Below are positions 41,836 through 50,300 of a stretch of 56,712 bases of DNA, one piece after another. Below the pieces are notes generated by a model. The model saw only the letters and a list, made by a program, of their open reading frames with translations, was not told the DNA's origin and did not search any database. Position 1 is the first letter of the stretch. Each line of letters opens with the position of its first letter. The position numbers and the translations under genes are program-made. Source of the stretch: Streptomyces muensis (GTDB taxonomy: Bacteria; Actinomycetota; Actinomycetes; Streptomycetales; Streptomycetaceae); contig NZ_JAKEIP010000031.1 of the NCBI RefSeq assembly GCF_021474425.1, forward strand, positions 1-56,712, read 5' to 3'.

Positions 41836-41925
41836 GGCCTGTCCGGCGGATCATGCCGGCGTCGCGGGCGCTGGCCGGCCCGAACTGCTTCTTTCAGCCG
41901 GCCTGATCCGCCGGACAGGCCCTAG
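41832..41925. mobile_element. MITE-like palindromic element, 94 bp, with CTAG ends
   Basis: The ends are perfect 22-bp inverted repeats: CTAGGGCCTGTCCGGCGGAT plus CA at 41832-41853, and its exact reverse complement at 41904-41925. Between them is a 50-bp core without a gene. CTAG at both termini fits a target-site duplication of an IS5-like transposase. The outer CTAGs provide the TAG stop codons of both convergent neighbours. The long stem can also serve as a bidirectional terminator. Confidence 0.8.
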
Positions 41926-42611
41926 GAAGCCAGCGAGATCAGCCGGCCGACCAGGTCGCTGAAGGGGCCGTCGGCCGGTTCGTCCTTGAGCATGCGGCGC
42001 AGTAGCGCGCCCATCTCCTCGTCGCCGGCGGCGCTGACGGCGGCCAGCGCGGCGAAGTCGTGCACGAGCTGCACCTCCAGCTCGGCGCGCGGGATGCGCC
42101 GGCCGTCCAGCCAGATCAGGGCCGTGGACTCGGCGAGTGAGATCCAGGAGCGGACGACCAGTTCCAGGCGCGCGGGCGGGTTCACCACGTCCAGATGCGA
42201 AAGGATCTGGACATAGGCGGCCTGCCGCACGGAGTCGATGAGCGCGTTCGTGGCCGTGGAGCCGACGGCCGGACCGCCCCGCATCAGCGCCGAGAAACCG
42301 GGTCCGTGTTCGTCGACGAAGTCGAAGAAGCGCCGCATCACGCGCAGCAGCCGCGCCCCCAGCGGCCCCTCGTGCGGCTCGACGAAGCGGTCCGCCAGTT
42401 CGTCCGAGGCGCGCTTCAACGCGGCTTCGTACAAGCTGAGTTTGCCGGGGAAGTAGTGGTAGACCAGCGGGCGTGAGATGCCGGCGGCCGACGCTATCTC
42501 GTCGATGGAGACGTCGTCGGGCGAGCGCTGGCTGAACAGTTCGAGGGCGACGCCGATCAACTGCTGCCGTCGCTCCTCGACTCCCATTCTTCGGCGTACC
42601 CCGGTAGTCAT
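41922..42611 (-). CDS. TetR-family regulator
   Basis: The 229-aa regulator has an HTH at about residues 33-60 (VSIDEIASAAGISRPLVYHYFPGKLSLYEAAL, given here as overlapping blocks VSIDEIASAAG and ISRPLVYHYF). The C-terminal domain (TNALIDSVRQ, RSWISLAESTALIWLDG) resembles those of TetR proteins controlling fatty-acid or lipid genes in actinobacteria. It lies downstream of, and in the same direction as, the PF10118/ferredoxin-reductase pair and probably regulates it. Its TAG stop comes from the CTAG end of the MITE-like element. Confidence 0.88.
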   Translation of the reverse strand: MTTGVRRRMGVEERRQQLIGVALELFSQRSPDDVSIDEIASAAGISRPLVYHYFPGKLSLYEAALKRASDELADRFVEPHEGPLGARLLRVMRRFFDFVDEHGPGFSALMRGGPAVGSTATNALIDSVRQAAYVQILSHLDVVNPPARLELVVRSWISLAESTALIWLDGRRIPRAELEVQLVHDFAALAAVSAAGDEEMGALLRRMLKDEPADGPFSDLVGRLISLAS

Positions 42612-42691
42612 GCGAACACCTTACCGATCGAATCCGGCCCCGAACGGACCGGACCGATCACGGACGTTCACATGTCCCCGCACGCCTTCCC

Positions 42692-43714
42692 TCACATGTC
42701 CAACACCAGGCGATCACTCCGCGCCCGCGACACACAGATCAGCATCGAGTCGGCCCGCTCCGCGTCGGTCAGCAGCTCGTCCCGGTGCTCCACCTCGCCC
42801 TCCAGCACCCGCTGTTGGCAGGTCCCGCAGAACCCCTGCTCGCAGGAGTACGCGGTGTCGGGCAACTCCGCGCGTACGGCGGCCAGTACGGTCGAGTCGG
42901 CGGGGACGGTCAACGTCCGCCCGCTGCGCCGCAGTTCGACCTCGAAGGCGCCGCCCGTCGCGGCGCGGGGTGTGAACCGCTCCAGCTGGACGTGCGGGAA
43001 CCGCTCCGCCACGGCGGCCATCAGCCCCTCCGGCCCACAGCAGTAGACGGCGGCACCCTCGGGCACCTCCGCGAGGAACCCGTCGAGATCGGGCACCCCT
43101 TCCACGACGCTCACCCGGTCCCCGCCCAGCTTCTCGACCTCCTCCAGGAACGGCATCGAGGCGCGGTCCCGCCCGCAGTACAGCAGCCGCCACGGCACGC
43201 CCTCGCCCAGCGCCCGCAGCATCGGCAGCATGGGCGTGATCCCGATGCCGCCCGCGACGAACACGTACGACGGGGCCTCCACCAGCGGGAAACGGTTCCG
43301 CGGCCCCCGCACCTCCAGTTCCATCCCCTCCCGCACCTGCTCGTGCACCTCGCGCGAGCCACCCCGCCCGTCCGCGACCAGCCTGGTCGCCACCGTGTAC
43401 GACGAGCCGTCCTCCGGGTCCCCGCACAGCGAGTACTGCCGCACCAGACCCGACGGCAGCACGAGGTCGAGATGCGCTCCGGGCTCCCAGCCCGGCAGGT
43501 CGCGTCCCTCCAGCCGCAGTTGGACGACCCCCTCGGCGACCTCCTCCCGCGAGGCCACCAGCACCCGCAGCGCCCGCGACCGGGGCCGCCCGGAGACCGG
43601 CTCCTCCAGGGCGGGCATCGGCCACAGCGGGGAGGTCCGGATACGGCGCCGCATCGCGCGCCGGACGAGCAGGGCGGTCCCGGCGAGGACGGCCACAGTA
43701 CGCAGCTTCGGCAT
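42692..43714 (-). CDS. Ferredoxin-NADP reductase-type oxidoreductase with C-terminal [2Fe-2S] domain
   Basis: This 340-aa electron-transfer protein has a hydrophobic N-terminus (LRTVAVLAGTALLVRRAMRRR), an FAD-binding domain with RQYSLCGDP, an NAD(P)H domain with FVAGGIGITPMLPML and YCCGPEGLM, and a plant-type ferredoxin domain. The cluster ligands are in SCEQGFCGTCQQRV (CX4CX2C) and the distal C of MLICVS. The arrangement is that of phthalate dioxygenase reductase and VanB-like proteins. ATG 43714 shares one base with the stop of the upstream PF10118 gene (TGATG). It probably feeds electrons to that diiron-like protein or to a remote oxygenase. Confidence 0.92.
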   Translation of the reverse strand: MPKLRTVAVLAGTALLVRRAMRRRIRTSPLWPMPALEEPVSGRPRSRALRVLVASREEVAEGVVQLRLEGRDLPGWEPGAHLDLVLPSGLVRQYSLCGDPEDGSSYTVATRLVADGRGGSREVHEQVREGMELEVRGPRNRFPLVEAPSYVFVAGGIGITPMLPMLRALGEGVPWRLLYCGRDRASMPFLEEVEKLGGDRVSVVEGVPDLDGFLAEVPEGAAVYCCGPEGLMAAVAERFPHVQLERFTPRAATGGAFEVELRRSGRTLTVPADSTVLAAVRAELPDTAYSCEQGFCGTCQQRVLEGEVEHRDELLTDAERADSMLICVSRARSDRLVLDM

Positions 43715-44610
43715 CAGGCGGCACCCTTCGCCGACTCCTGGGCCGTCTCGGCGGCCAGTGCGGCGGGGGAGGAGGCCAGATAGGCGACGGCCTGCTCGGT
43801 GGAGCCCTCCTGCGAGGGGTGGTACGCGCGGCTCAGGTACCGGGGAATGGACCTGAGCATGTCCCCGGTCGCCGGCAGCGTGCCCCGTCTGCCCCGGACG
43901 TAGAAGTCCTTGAAGGTGGCCCGGCCGTCGACGAGCGTCGGGTCGTTCGCCATGAAGAAACGCGCCCCGCGCTGCCACAGGAAGACCAGCGCGGCGAACG
44001 CCGTCGCCCAGGTCCGCACCCGCCGCCGGTAGTCGCCGTCGACATGCATGAACAGGTCGAACGCCACCGACCGGTGCTCGACCTCCTCGGCGCCGTGCCA
44101 GCGCAGCAGGTCCAGCATGGTCGGGTCGGCGCCGCGCCGGTCCAGCTCCTCGGCATTGAGCACCCAGTCACCGAGGAACGCGGTGTAGTGCTCGATGGCC
44201 GCGATGATCGCCACCCGCTCCATCAGCCACCAGCGGCGCGCCCGGCCCGGCGGCAGCGTGCGGTCGCCGAGCAGCTTCTCGAAGAGCCAGTCGACCTGCG
44301 CGGTGTACGGCGTCGGGTCGAGCCCCTGCTCCCGAAGATGCGGCAGCACCTCGTCGTGGGCCTGCGAGTGCATCGCCTCCTGCCCGATGAACCCGATGAC
44401 GTCCTCGCGCAGCCGCTCGTCCCGGATGTACGGCAGCACCTGCTTGTAGACGTGCACGAACCACCGCTCGCCGGCGGGTAGGAGCAGATGCAGCACGTTG
44501 ATCGTGTGCGTGGTGAAGGGATCGCCGGGGACCCAGTGCAGCGGGGTGTCGTCCCAGGAGAAGGACACCTTGCGGGCCTTGAGGGGTATCCGGTCCTGCG
44601 TATTAGACAT
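43714..44610 (-). CDS. PF10118 (Metal_hydrol) ferritin-like putative diiron protein
   Basis: This 298-aa protein is annotated in databases as metal-dependent hydrolase, but its pattern is that of a helical diiron protein: GERWFVHVY, GQEAMHSQAHDE, IAAIEHYTAF and GAEEVEHRSVAFD give Glu/His pairs spaced as in ferritin-like oxygenases. Directly coupled translation with a [2Fe-2S] ferredoxin reductase supports an oxygenase or desaturase role on lipids rather than hydrolysis; this is inference. It is the first gene of the operon, preceded by CTGACGGG/CCCGTCAG repeats. Confidence 0.85.
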   Translation of the reverse strand: MSNTQDRIPLKARKVSFSWDDTPLHWVPGDPFTTHTINVLHLLLPAGERWFVHVYKQVLPYIRDERLREDVIGFIGQEAMHSQAHDEVLPHLREQGLDPTPYTAQVDWLFEKLLGDRTLPPGRARRWWLMERVAIIAAIEHYTAFLGDWVLNAEELDRRGADPTMLDLLRWHGAEEVEHRSVAFDLFMHVDGDYRRRVRTWATAFAALVFLWQRGARFFMANDPTLVDGRATFKDFYVRGRRGTLPATGDMLRSIPRYLSRAYHPSQEGSTEQAVAYLASSPAALAAETAQESAKGAA

Positions 44611-44622
44611 GGCGTCAATGTA

Positions 44623-44679
44623 CTGACGGGTAGGGCTGGGGTGAACCCTTGTGCAGCCCCTTATTTACATTCCCGTCAG
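44623..44679. promoter_or_regulatory. CTGACGGG / CCCGTCAG repeats upstream of the PF10118 operon
   Basis: CTGACGGG (44623-44630) and CCCGTCAG (44672-44679) are perfect inverted copies separated by 41 bp, immediately upstream of the PF10118 start at 44610. They may be two binding sites of the TetR regulator in the same cluster, flanking the promoter. Confidence 0.5.
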
Positions 44680-44708
44680 CAAGCTGGTCCCATGAGCAAG
44701 CCGGGGTC

Positions 44709-46634
44709 CTACTTGAGGCCGTCGATCGAGCGCCCGCTCTCCAGCGTCCCCTTCAGCTCGGCCCGCGCGCCCTGCTTCGCCCGCACCGCCAGCAGACTGC
44801 TCTCGGAGCCGCCGCGCACCCCGCCCGTGGCCCGGATGGACTCGGTGTCCCCGGTGCCCGCCGCCAGCAGATACCAGCCGCCCGCCTGCGCCTTCCACAA
44901 CACCCCCGCCAGCACATGCGGATCACGCGCCCCGCACGCCGGCACGTTCTGCGCCTTCGCCGCCACCGTCGCGTGCGTGGCGCCCGGCGTCCGGAACTGG
45001 GCCAGCACCCGCTCGCCACCGCCCCGCCAGGTCTCGGCACGCGAGCACACCCAGTCCGCGGCGCCGGTCGCGTCGGGCAGCGGCTGCCGGGCGTACGCCC
45101 AGGCGTTGACCGTGCGCACCCCGGCCGAACGCATCGCACCCAGCCAGCACGAGTACGGCGCCCAGGTGTGCAGTGCCTGTGTGCCGGACACGTCCTTGGT
45201 CTCGCCGGGGCGGCCGGTGGTGAGACGGGCCGGGACCAGTTCGGCGAGGTCGGTCAGCAGCCGGGTGCCGGTGCCGTCGGTCACCTGGAGGGCGTTCCAC
45301 GACGAGCACGCGCCGGTCTGCTGGGCGGCGGGGCTCGCCATCGGCGAGGTGACCCCGTCGGTCACCGTGAGGTCCATCGCCCCGGCGTCCGGCTTCAGCA
45401 GGTCCCGCTCGGCCGCCTTCTTCACCCAGGGCGCCATCAGATAGCGGACGTTGCCGTCGGCCCGGCTCAGCACCACCGCGCTCGCCTCCGCCCTGGTCGC
45501 GTTGTCGACCCGCGAGAAGTCCAGCGCGGCACCGGCCGTGCCGTCCAGCGGCTCGGCGTAACGGGCGATGCGCAGACCGTCGTAGAGGATCACCACGCGC
45601 GCGTTGTCGACGGCGCCCGCGTACAGCAGTTGCGGGGCGCCGGACGGGCCGCCCGACGGGGTGCCCGGCGTCGCCGAGACGGCGACCGTCTCACCGGGGC
45701 GGGCCCACACCGCGAGTGCGCGGCGCAGCAGGGCCGAGTCGTCGGCGAGGTCGCCGCGCGCGGGCCACACGGAGAAGTCGGTACGGGCCGAGGACTGCCA
45801 GGCCAGCGCCGGGACCTTCGTCAACTGGGCCGGGTCGAGTGCCGCCTCGGCCGCCGGGTTCTGCGCGTACGGGGGTGCGGCGGGACCGTCGGGACCCCAG
45901 CCCTCACCGGGCAGACCGAGCAGTGCCCCGCACACCAGCAGCGCCGCCCCGGCGGCCAGCGCGGCCTTCGTGTGCTGCCTGCGCCGCATCAGATCGGTGG
46001 GCCTGGCCTGGAGCGAGCACGGGTCGAACTCGGGGGAGTCGAGCAGCGCGTACTGCGCCGGGACGGTGTCGGCCTCCTCCAGCACGTCCTCCACGTCCTC
46101 GACGCCGGCCGCCGCGAGAACGTCGCGCACCTCGCCGTCCGGGAGCTTCTCCAGCCCGCGCAGCACGTAGGCCGCCCGCGCCGGGCCGGACAGCGCCGAC
46201 AGCCGCTGGTCCAGCGCGAGCTCGTCGGCGCCGCCCGACCGGGGGAAGAGGCGCAGGCCCCAGACCTGGGGCAGCAGGGGCGGCAGTTGGGAGCGCTTGG
46301 GCCAGGCCAGGCGGCGCAACGGCAGTCCCGCCTCCAGCGCCGTACGCAGGACACGCAGCCGTAGGAAGGCGTAACCGGGGTCGCTGTCGCGGCCGGTCGA
46401 CTGGGCCGGGATCACAGGCGTCGCCGCGGTCCGGCCCCGAGGCAGCGCACGCTGGGTGAGCGAGTGCGCCGTCACCACACGCCGGTTGCGTCCCAGACTC
46501 GGCGGCAACACCAGATAGGCCAGCCGGACCAGCCGCGGATAGTGCTCGACGAGCGCGGCCTCGGCCCGCTCGACATCGACGACCGCCTCGACCGAGGCGG
46601 GTCCGGGGCGCGGGGCGACATCCTGTGACTGCAC
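44709..46634 (-). CDS. Large sigma-70-like / single-TM membrane protein of unknown function
   Basis: A 641-aa protein starting at GTG 46634. The N-terminal 200 residues look like a degenerate sigma-factor scaffold (VEHYPRLVRLAYLVLPPSLGRNRR, here as separate blocks VEHYPRLVRLAYLVLP and PSLGRNRR; LSALSGPARAAYVLRGLEKL; EVRDVLAAAGV). A basic stretch RRRQHTKAAL and one TM helix (about 228-246) follow, then a roughly 390-residue external domain with at least five cysteines (WAPYSCWLGAMRSAGV, VCSRAETWRGGGERVLAQF, VPACGARDPH). No catalytic motif is recognised. It is probably a conserved Streptomyces membrane sensor or envelope protein. It stands alone. Confidence 0.78.
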   Translation of the reverse strand: MQSQDVAPRPGPASVEAVVDVERAEAALVEHYPRLVRLAYLVLPPSLGRNRRVVTAHSLTQRALPRGRTAATPVIPAQSTGRDSDPGYAFLRLRVLRTALEAGLPLRRLAWPKRSQLPPLLPQVWGLRLFPRSGGADELALDQRLSALSGPARAAYVLRGLEKLPDGEVRDVLAAAGVEDVEDVLEEADTVPAQYALLDSPEFDPCSLQARPTDLMRRRQHTKAALAAGAALLVCGALLGLPGEGWGPDGPAAPPYAQNPAAEAALDPAQLTKVPALAWQSSARTDFSVWPARGDLADDSALLRRALAVWARPGETVAVSATPGTPSGGPSGAPQLLYAGAVDNARVVILYDGLRIARYAEPLDGTAGAALDFSRVDNATRAEASAVVLSRADGNVRYLMAPWVKKAAERDLLKPDAGAMDLTVTDGVTSPMASPAAQQTGACSSWNALQVTDGTGTRLLTDLAELVPARLTTGRPGETKDVSGTQALHTWAPYSCWLGAMRSAGVRTVNAWAYARQPLPDATGAADWVCSRAETWRGGGERVLAQFRTPGATHATVAAKAQNVPACGARDPHVLAGVLWKAQAGGWYLLAAGTGDTESIRATGGVRGGSESSLLAVRAKQGARAELKGTLESGRSIDGLK

Positions 46635-46717
46635 GTTCAGCAGAACGAGCGAACGGACGCGAGGTCACAGGCGGCGGAGGGTGGGCTGTGGTGCGTTGTC
46701 GGCTGCCGGCACGTTGT

Positions 46718-46778
46718 GGCTGGTCGCGCCCCGCGGCGGAGCCGCATATCGATACAGCCCCGCGCCCCTTAGGGGCGC
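46718..46778. repeat. Intergenic repeat overlapping the 3' end of the TPR gene
   Basis: GGCTGGTCGCGCCCCGCGGC leads into the GCGGAGCCGCATATCGATAC core shared with 17735-17786. It ends in a perfect palindrome GCGCCCCT-T-AGGGGCGC (46762-46778), whose centre supplies the TAA stop of the TPR gene. It is thus both repeat and 3' coding end. Confidence 0.78.
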
Positions 46779-47260
46779 AACTCCCGCGCGTAATTCGTCA
46801 TCGACCTCTGGTATCGCGGCAAATGGGATGCCAACGCCTCCAGGACCAGCGCCAACCCCTCCCGGTCCCGGCCCAGGCTCGACAGGCACAGCGCCAGCGT
46901 TGCCCGTACGGCGTCGTCCAGTTCGTCGGACGGTGCGTCGAGCTCGGGCGTCAACAGCTCGACGCCCTCCTCGGCCCGCCCGATGTTCCGCAGTGAGCTG
47001 GACATCTGGATCTTGGCCCGCCGCCCCTTGTAGCCGCTGAGCCCGCGTGCGAGAGCCTCCCGGTACAGCGGTACCGCCTTGTCCGAGTGGCCGGTCGAGT
47101 CCCAGGCGCACGCCTGCTCGAAGGGGCCGAGCGGGCTGTCGGCGGGCAGTTCCGCCACGAGCGCGTCGATGGCGGCACGGAAGTCGGCTGCCCGTTCCTC
47201 GCCGTAGGTGTCGAAGGTCGCCCATGCGGCGTCCACGCGGTCGTACCAGTCCTGGTTCAC
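46769..47260 (-). CDS. TPR-type (tetratricopeptide) protein
   Basis: This 163-aa cytoplasmic, all-helical protein begins at GTG 47260 (VNQDWYDRVDAAWATFD). Helical repeats are visible in DFRAAIDALVAELP, GPFEQACAWDSTGHSDKAVPLY (two blocks), IQMSSSLRNIGRAEEGVELL and RATLALCLSSLGRDREGLAL. It matches the TPR_5 group by pattern. It is likely a protein-interaction adaptor; partner unknown. The ribosome-binding sequence is weak. The stop codon lies within a repeat. Confidence 0.78.
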   Translation of the reverse strand: MNQDWYDRVDAAWATFDTYGEERAADFRAAIDALVAELPADSPLGPFEQACAWDSTGHSDKAVPLYREALARGLSGYKGRRAKIQMSSSLRNIGRAEEGVELLTPELDAPSDELDDAVRATLALCLSSLGRDREGLALVLEALASHLPRYQRSMTNYARELRP

Positions 47261-47381
47261 CGGCCCACACTCGCACACCCGTACCCGTGAGAGTCTCCTA
47301 TTTGAGCGCATCGCCCGCCACAGCCGTATGGGAGACAAGGGCCCTTGCCGGGGCTCTGTGCGGCATGGACCGGAGGAACAG

Positions 47382-47813
47382 ATGACATTGACCCGACCGA
47401 TGCTCGCGCTGACCGGCGCGGTGGCGGTGCTCGCGCTGGCCGGCTGTGGCGCCGGCGGCGACAAGGCGGCCGACGAGCCAAAGACGGCGACCGGCAGCCT
47501 GGAGCATCTGGCGGCCATGGCCAAGTGCGACCCGAACATGCAGACCGACGCCGACGAGATCCGGCAGGCCATCTGCAAGAGCGGCAAGGACAAGTACATC
47601 CTCGCCACCTTCGCCACCGACCGCGGACAGGCCGAGTGGCTGAGCGGTGCCAAGGACTACGGCGGCTATTACCTCGTCGGCCGCAAATGGGTCGCCGTCG
47701 GCCAGGAGAAGACGGTCTCCACGCTCCAGAGCAAGCTGGGCGGAACGATGGAGGAAGGCTCCGAGCACATGAATCCCGGAGGCAGTCACAACAGCGGCGG
47801 CCACCACGGCTGA
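47382..47813 (+). CDS. Small lipoprotein of unknown function
   Basis: The 143-aa protein starts at ATG 47382 after GGAGGAACA. It has a lipoprotein signal with lipobox LAGC (LALTGAVAVLALAGCGAGG). The mature part has two cysteines (AKCDPNMQTDADEIRQAIC) likely forming a disulfide, a compact alpha/beta region (KYILATFATDRGQAEWL, YLVGRKWVAVG) and a Gly/His/Asn-rich tail (NPGGSHNSGGHHG) that could bind metal. It resembles conserved Streptomyces surface lipoproteins. No partner genes. Confidence 0.82.
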   Translation: MTLTRPMLALTGAVAVLALAGCGAGGDKAADEPKTATGSLEHLAAMAKCDPNMQTDADEIRQAICKSGKDKYILATFATDRGQAEWLSGAKDYGGYYLVGRKWVAVGQEKTVSTLQSKLGGTMEEGSEHMNPGGSHNSGGHHG

Positions 47814-47820
47814 CCGTGAC

Positions 47821-47859
47821 GAAAGCCGGCGGTGGGATCTTCTCCCACCGCCGGCTTTC
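47821..47859. terminator. Bidirectional terminator, 17-bp perfect stem
   Basis: GAAAGCCGGCGGTGGGA (47821-47837), loop TCTTC, then the full complement to 47859. It lies between the convergent lipoprotein and DUF1996 genes. Confidence 0.9.
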
Positions 47860-47877
47860 CGTTACCGGTTCAGGACC

Positions 47878-49443
47878 CTACTGGCAGTCCTGGCCGCTGT
47901 TGATGCAGTCGACCATCTGGTTCATCGTGTTCTCGTCGAAGAAGTTGATGAAGTCGTTGTGGTCGGTGATCGCCTTGTGCAGCTGGTCCGGGAAGGAGTC
48001 CACCGCGAAGGCGTTCTGGACCTGGCCGTTCTGGATCTGCGGGGGCTCGACGTCGTAGACCAGGCGGACCTGGAGCTGGGGGATCGCCTGGAACCCGTTG
48101 GCGCAGCTGCCGTCGCCCTGGACGAACGCCACGTGCGTACGGTGGTTGGCGCTGTCGATGTTCTGACCGTCCCAGCAGCTCTGGAAGTTCGACGTCCGCA
48201 CCACGGAACTGCCCTCGGGGCAGATCGGGAGCTTGTCGTGCAGCTGGACCTTGTCCTCGAAGCCGGTGCAGCTCCAGTTCGCGTTGGCGTTGGCGTTGCC
48301 GTTCACGAAGGACTTGGCGTCACCGGTGATGATGCGCAGGGCCTGCGGCATCGCGACGACATCGCTCGTCTTGTTGCCGACGAACTTCAGCTGGGCCTCG
48401 CTGGCCTGGACGATCGTGCCGACGTTGCCGTCCTGACCACCGCCGGGGGCGTTGGCGTCGATGTCGTTCTGACCGTCCTGCACCCGCAGCACCGGCCAGA
48501 AGTACGACGACCTGTCACCCTGGTTCTGGCAGGTGGTGTCGCCGTTGGCCAGGTCCTGGTCGCTCGCGAAAGCGTTGTTGGCCTGGTTGCCGACGTAGTC
48601 GTGCTGGTGCTGCGCACCGTTGCTGACACCGGGAGCGACGATCACGTTGTCCGAGTTGCGGTTCTCGTTCTCGTTGGTGCCGCAGTTCGTGGTGAAGCTG
48701 CCGGTCGAACCGCTGTCCCCGTTCGCGGGGAGGCCGTTCTGGCCGACGCCCAGCTGGGCGTTGCCCTGGACCTGGGTGATGTCGACGAAGTCGTCGGCGT
48801 TGGGACCGTTGCCGGCCTGACCGCCGTTGCCGCCCTGGTCCTGTCCGCCGCCGTCCTGACCGCCCTGGTCCTGACCGTCGTTGTTCTGACCGTCCTGGTT
48901 CTGGTCCTGACCGTCGTTGTTCTGGTCCTGACCGTCCTGGTTCTGGTCCCCGCCCTGCTGGCCGTCGTTGGTCTCGGCCGGGACGCCCTGGCACTCGGCG
49001 AGCTGGTCGAGGCCCTGCGGTCGCTCGCCGCCGGCCCGGTTGATGTTGATGCCGATCCGGTCGAGCGTGGCCACACGCTTGGACTTCAGCGGGCCGAGGA
49101 TGGCGTTGTTGACGTAGTTGGCGTCCCCCGCCTGGGCCTGCCGCGTCTCGGCGAGACGCTTGTAGGCATCCGTGACCTGCCTGTCGAGCAGCGCCAGCTC
49201 CTTGGCGACACCCTGGCGCGCGCTCTTCGGCACCTTCGTCAGCTGCTGGCCGACATCAGGGCAGTTGATCGTCGCGACCTGGGCGTTCGCGGACTTCGTC
49301 TGGTTCCACCCAGAGTTGTCCTCGTGCGCCGAAGCGTAGAAATTGGCCCATACAAGCCCGCCCCCACCGAGCGCTAGGGCTGCCGAAGCGGCTATGGCCT
49401 TGGTGGCCAGCGGCGTACGGCGTTTTCTTGTGTTGCGTCCCAT
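47878..49443 (-). CDS. Secreted DUF1996 protein with Gln/Asp/Gly-rich linker
   Basis: A 521-aa protein with start ATG 49443 (AGAGGAG upstream). After a basic N-terminus and TM/signal region ([21 protein letters not shown]), a helical segment ([20 protein letters not shown], in a roughly 100-residue domain) is followed by a low-complexity linker built of [11 protein letters not shown] units (about 160-215). The C-terminal half is DUF1996 ([50 protein letters not shown]). Related proteins are secreted in actinobacteria and fungi; function unknown. It may be a cell-wall-associated protein with an extended spacer. Confidence 0.88.
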   Translation of the reverse strand: MGRNTRKRRTPLATKAIAASAALALGGGGLVWANFYASAHEDNSGWNQTKSANAQVATINCPDVGQQLTKVPKSARQGVAKELALLDRQVTDAYKRLAETRQAQAGDANYVNNAILGPLKSKRVATLDRIGININRAGGERPQGLDQLAECQGVPAETNDGQQGGDQNQDGQDQNNDGQDQNQDGQNNDGQDQGGQDGGGQDQGGNGGQAGNGPNADDFVDITQVQGNAQLGVGQNGLPANGDSGSTGSFTTNCGTNENENRNSDNVIVAPGVSNGAQHQHDYVGNQANNAFASDQDLANGDTTCQNQGDRSSYFWPVLRVQDGQNDIDANAPGGGQDGNVGTIVQASEAQLKFVGNKTSDVVAMPQALRIITGDAKSFVNGNANANANWSCTGFEDKVQLHDKLPICPEGSSVVRTSNFQSCWDGQNIDSANHRTHVAFVQGDGSCANGFQAIPQLQVRLVYDVEPPQIQNGQVQNAFAVDSFPDQLHKAITDHNDFINFFDENTMNQMVDCINSGQDCQ

Positions 49444-49646
49444 GGAACTCCTCTGACTTCCTTTTTCGGGGCATCGAGGGCGCCCGACAGGAGTGAAGCG
49501 GCTCCCATTCATACGGAGCGCGCCCCAGAGGTGTTCAGCGGTCCCGGAAATAGTTGAAAGATTCGTGAGCACGCCGTGTGCTCAACAGCCCCGGAAACAC
49601 CGGGAGTTGTTGATCCCGCACCGCGGGTGAATGGCCGGGTCCGTTT

Positions 49647-50300
49647 TCACCGGCCGTGGTCGAGATACGCGAGAACCGCCAGCACGCGACGGTTGTCGTC
49701 GTCCGACACCTCCAGGCCCAGTTTGGCGAAGATATTGGCGGTGTGCTTGGCGATGGCCCGTTCCGTGACGACGAGCCGGTCGGCGATGGCCGCGTTCGTC
49801 CGCCCCTGCGCCATCAGCTCCAGCACCTCCGTCTCCCGGGGCGTGAGCCGGGCCAGCGGCTGGTCGTCGGCCGCCCGCCGGGTCAGCAACTGCTGGATCA
49901 CCTGCGGGTCCATCGCGGTGCCGCCCGCCGCGACCCGCCGTACGGCGTCCACGAACTGGTCCGCGTCGAACACCCGGTCCTTCAGCAGATACCCCACCCC
50001 GCCACTGCCGTCGGCCAGCAACTCCCGCGCGTACAACTGCTCCACGTGCTGCGACAGCACCAGCACCGGCAGCCCGGGCTTCCTCCGCCGTGCCTCCAGC
50101 GCGCACTGCAGCCCCTCGTCGGTGTGCGTCGGCGGCAGGCGTACGTCGACGACGGCGACGTCCGGCTCCAGCTCGGCCAGTGCGCGCGCCAGCTCGGGGC
50201 CGGTCTCGACAGCGGCGGCTATCTCGAAGTCGTAGGCCTGAAGGAGCCGGACGAGTCCGTCGCGCAGCAGGAACAGGTCTTCGGCTAGGACAACGCGCAA
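49647..50300 (-). CDS. NarL/LuxR-family response regulator
   Basis: The 217-aa regulator has a receiver domain with acidic pair E7-D8, phospho-acceptor D52 (VAVVDVRLPP) and the conserved K of YLLKDRV. The C-terminal LuxR-type HTH is ARLTPRETEVLELMAQGRTN plus AAIADRLVVTERAIAKHTANIF. The probable start is TTG 50300 with GGAG eight bases upstream inside the kinase gene, overlapping it by 16 bp, so translation is coupled. It acts with the kinase encoded upstream; targets unknown. Confidence 0.92.
   Translation of the reverse strand: MRVVLAEDLFLLRDGLVRLLQAYDFEIAAAVETGPELARALAELEPDVAVVDVRLPPTHTDEGLQCALEARRRKPGLPVLVLSQHVEQLYARELLADGSGGVGYLLKDRVFDADQFVDAVRRVAAGGTAMDPQVIQQLLTRRAADDQPLARLTPRETEVLELMAQGRTNAAIADRLVVTERAIAKHTANIFAKLGLEVSDDDNRRVLAVLAYLDHGR

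Noticed and set aside
48840..48960. Possible CRISPR-like or minisatellite array
   Set aside because: Units are short, imperfect and in frame with the DUF1996 protein; there are no spacers and no cas genes.
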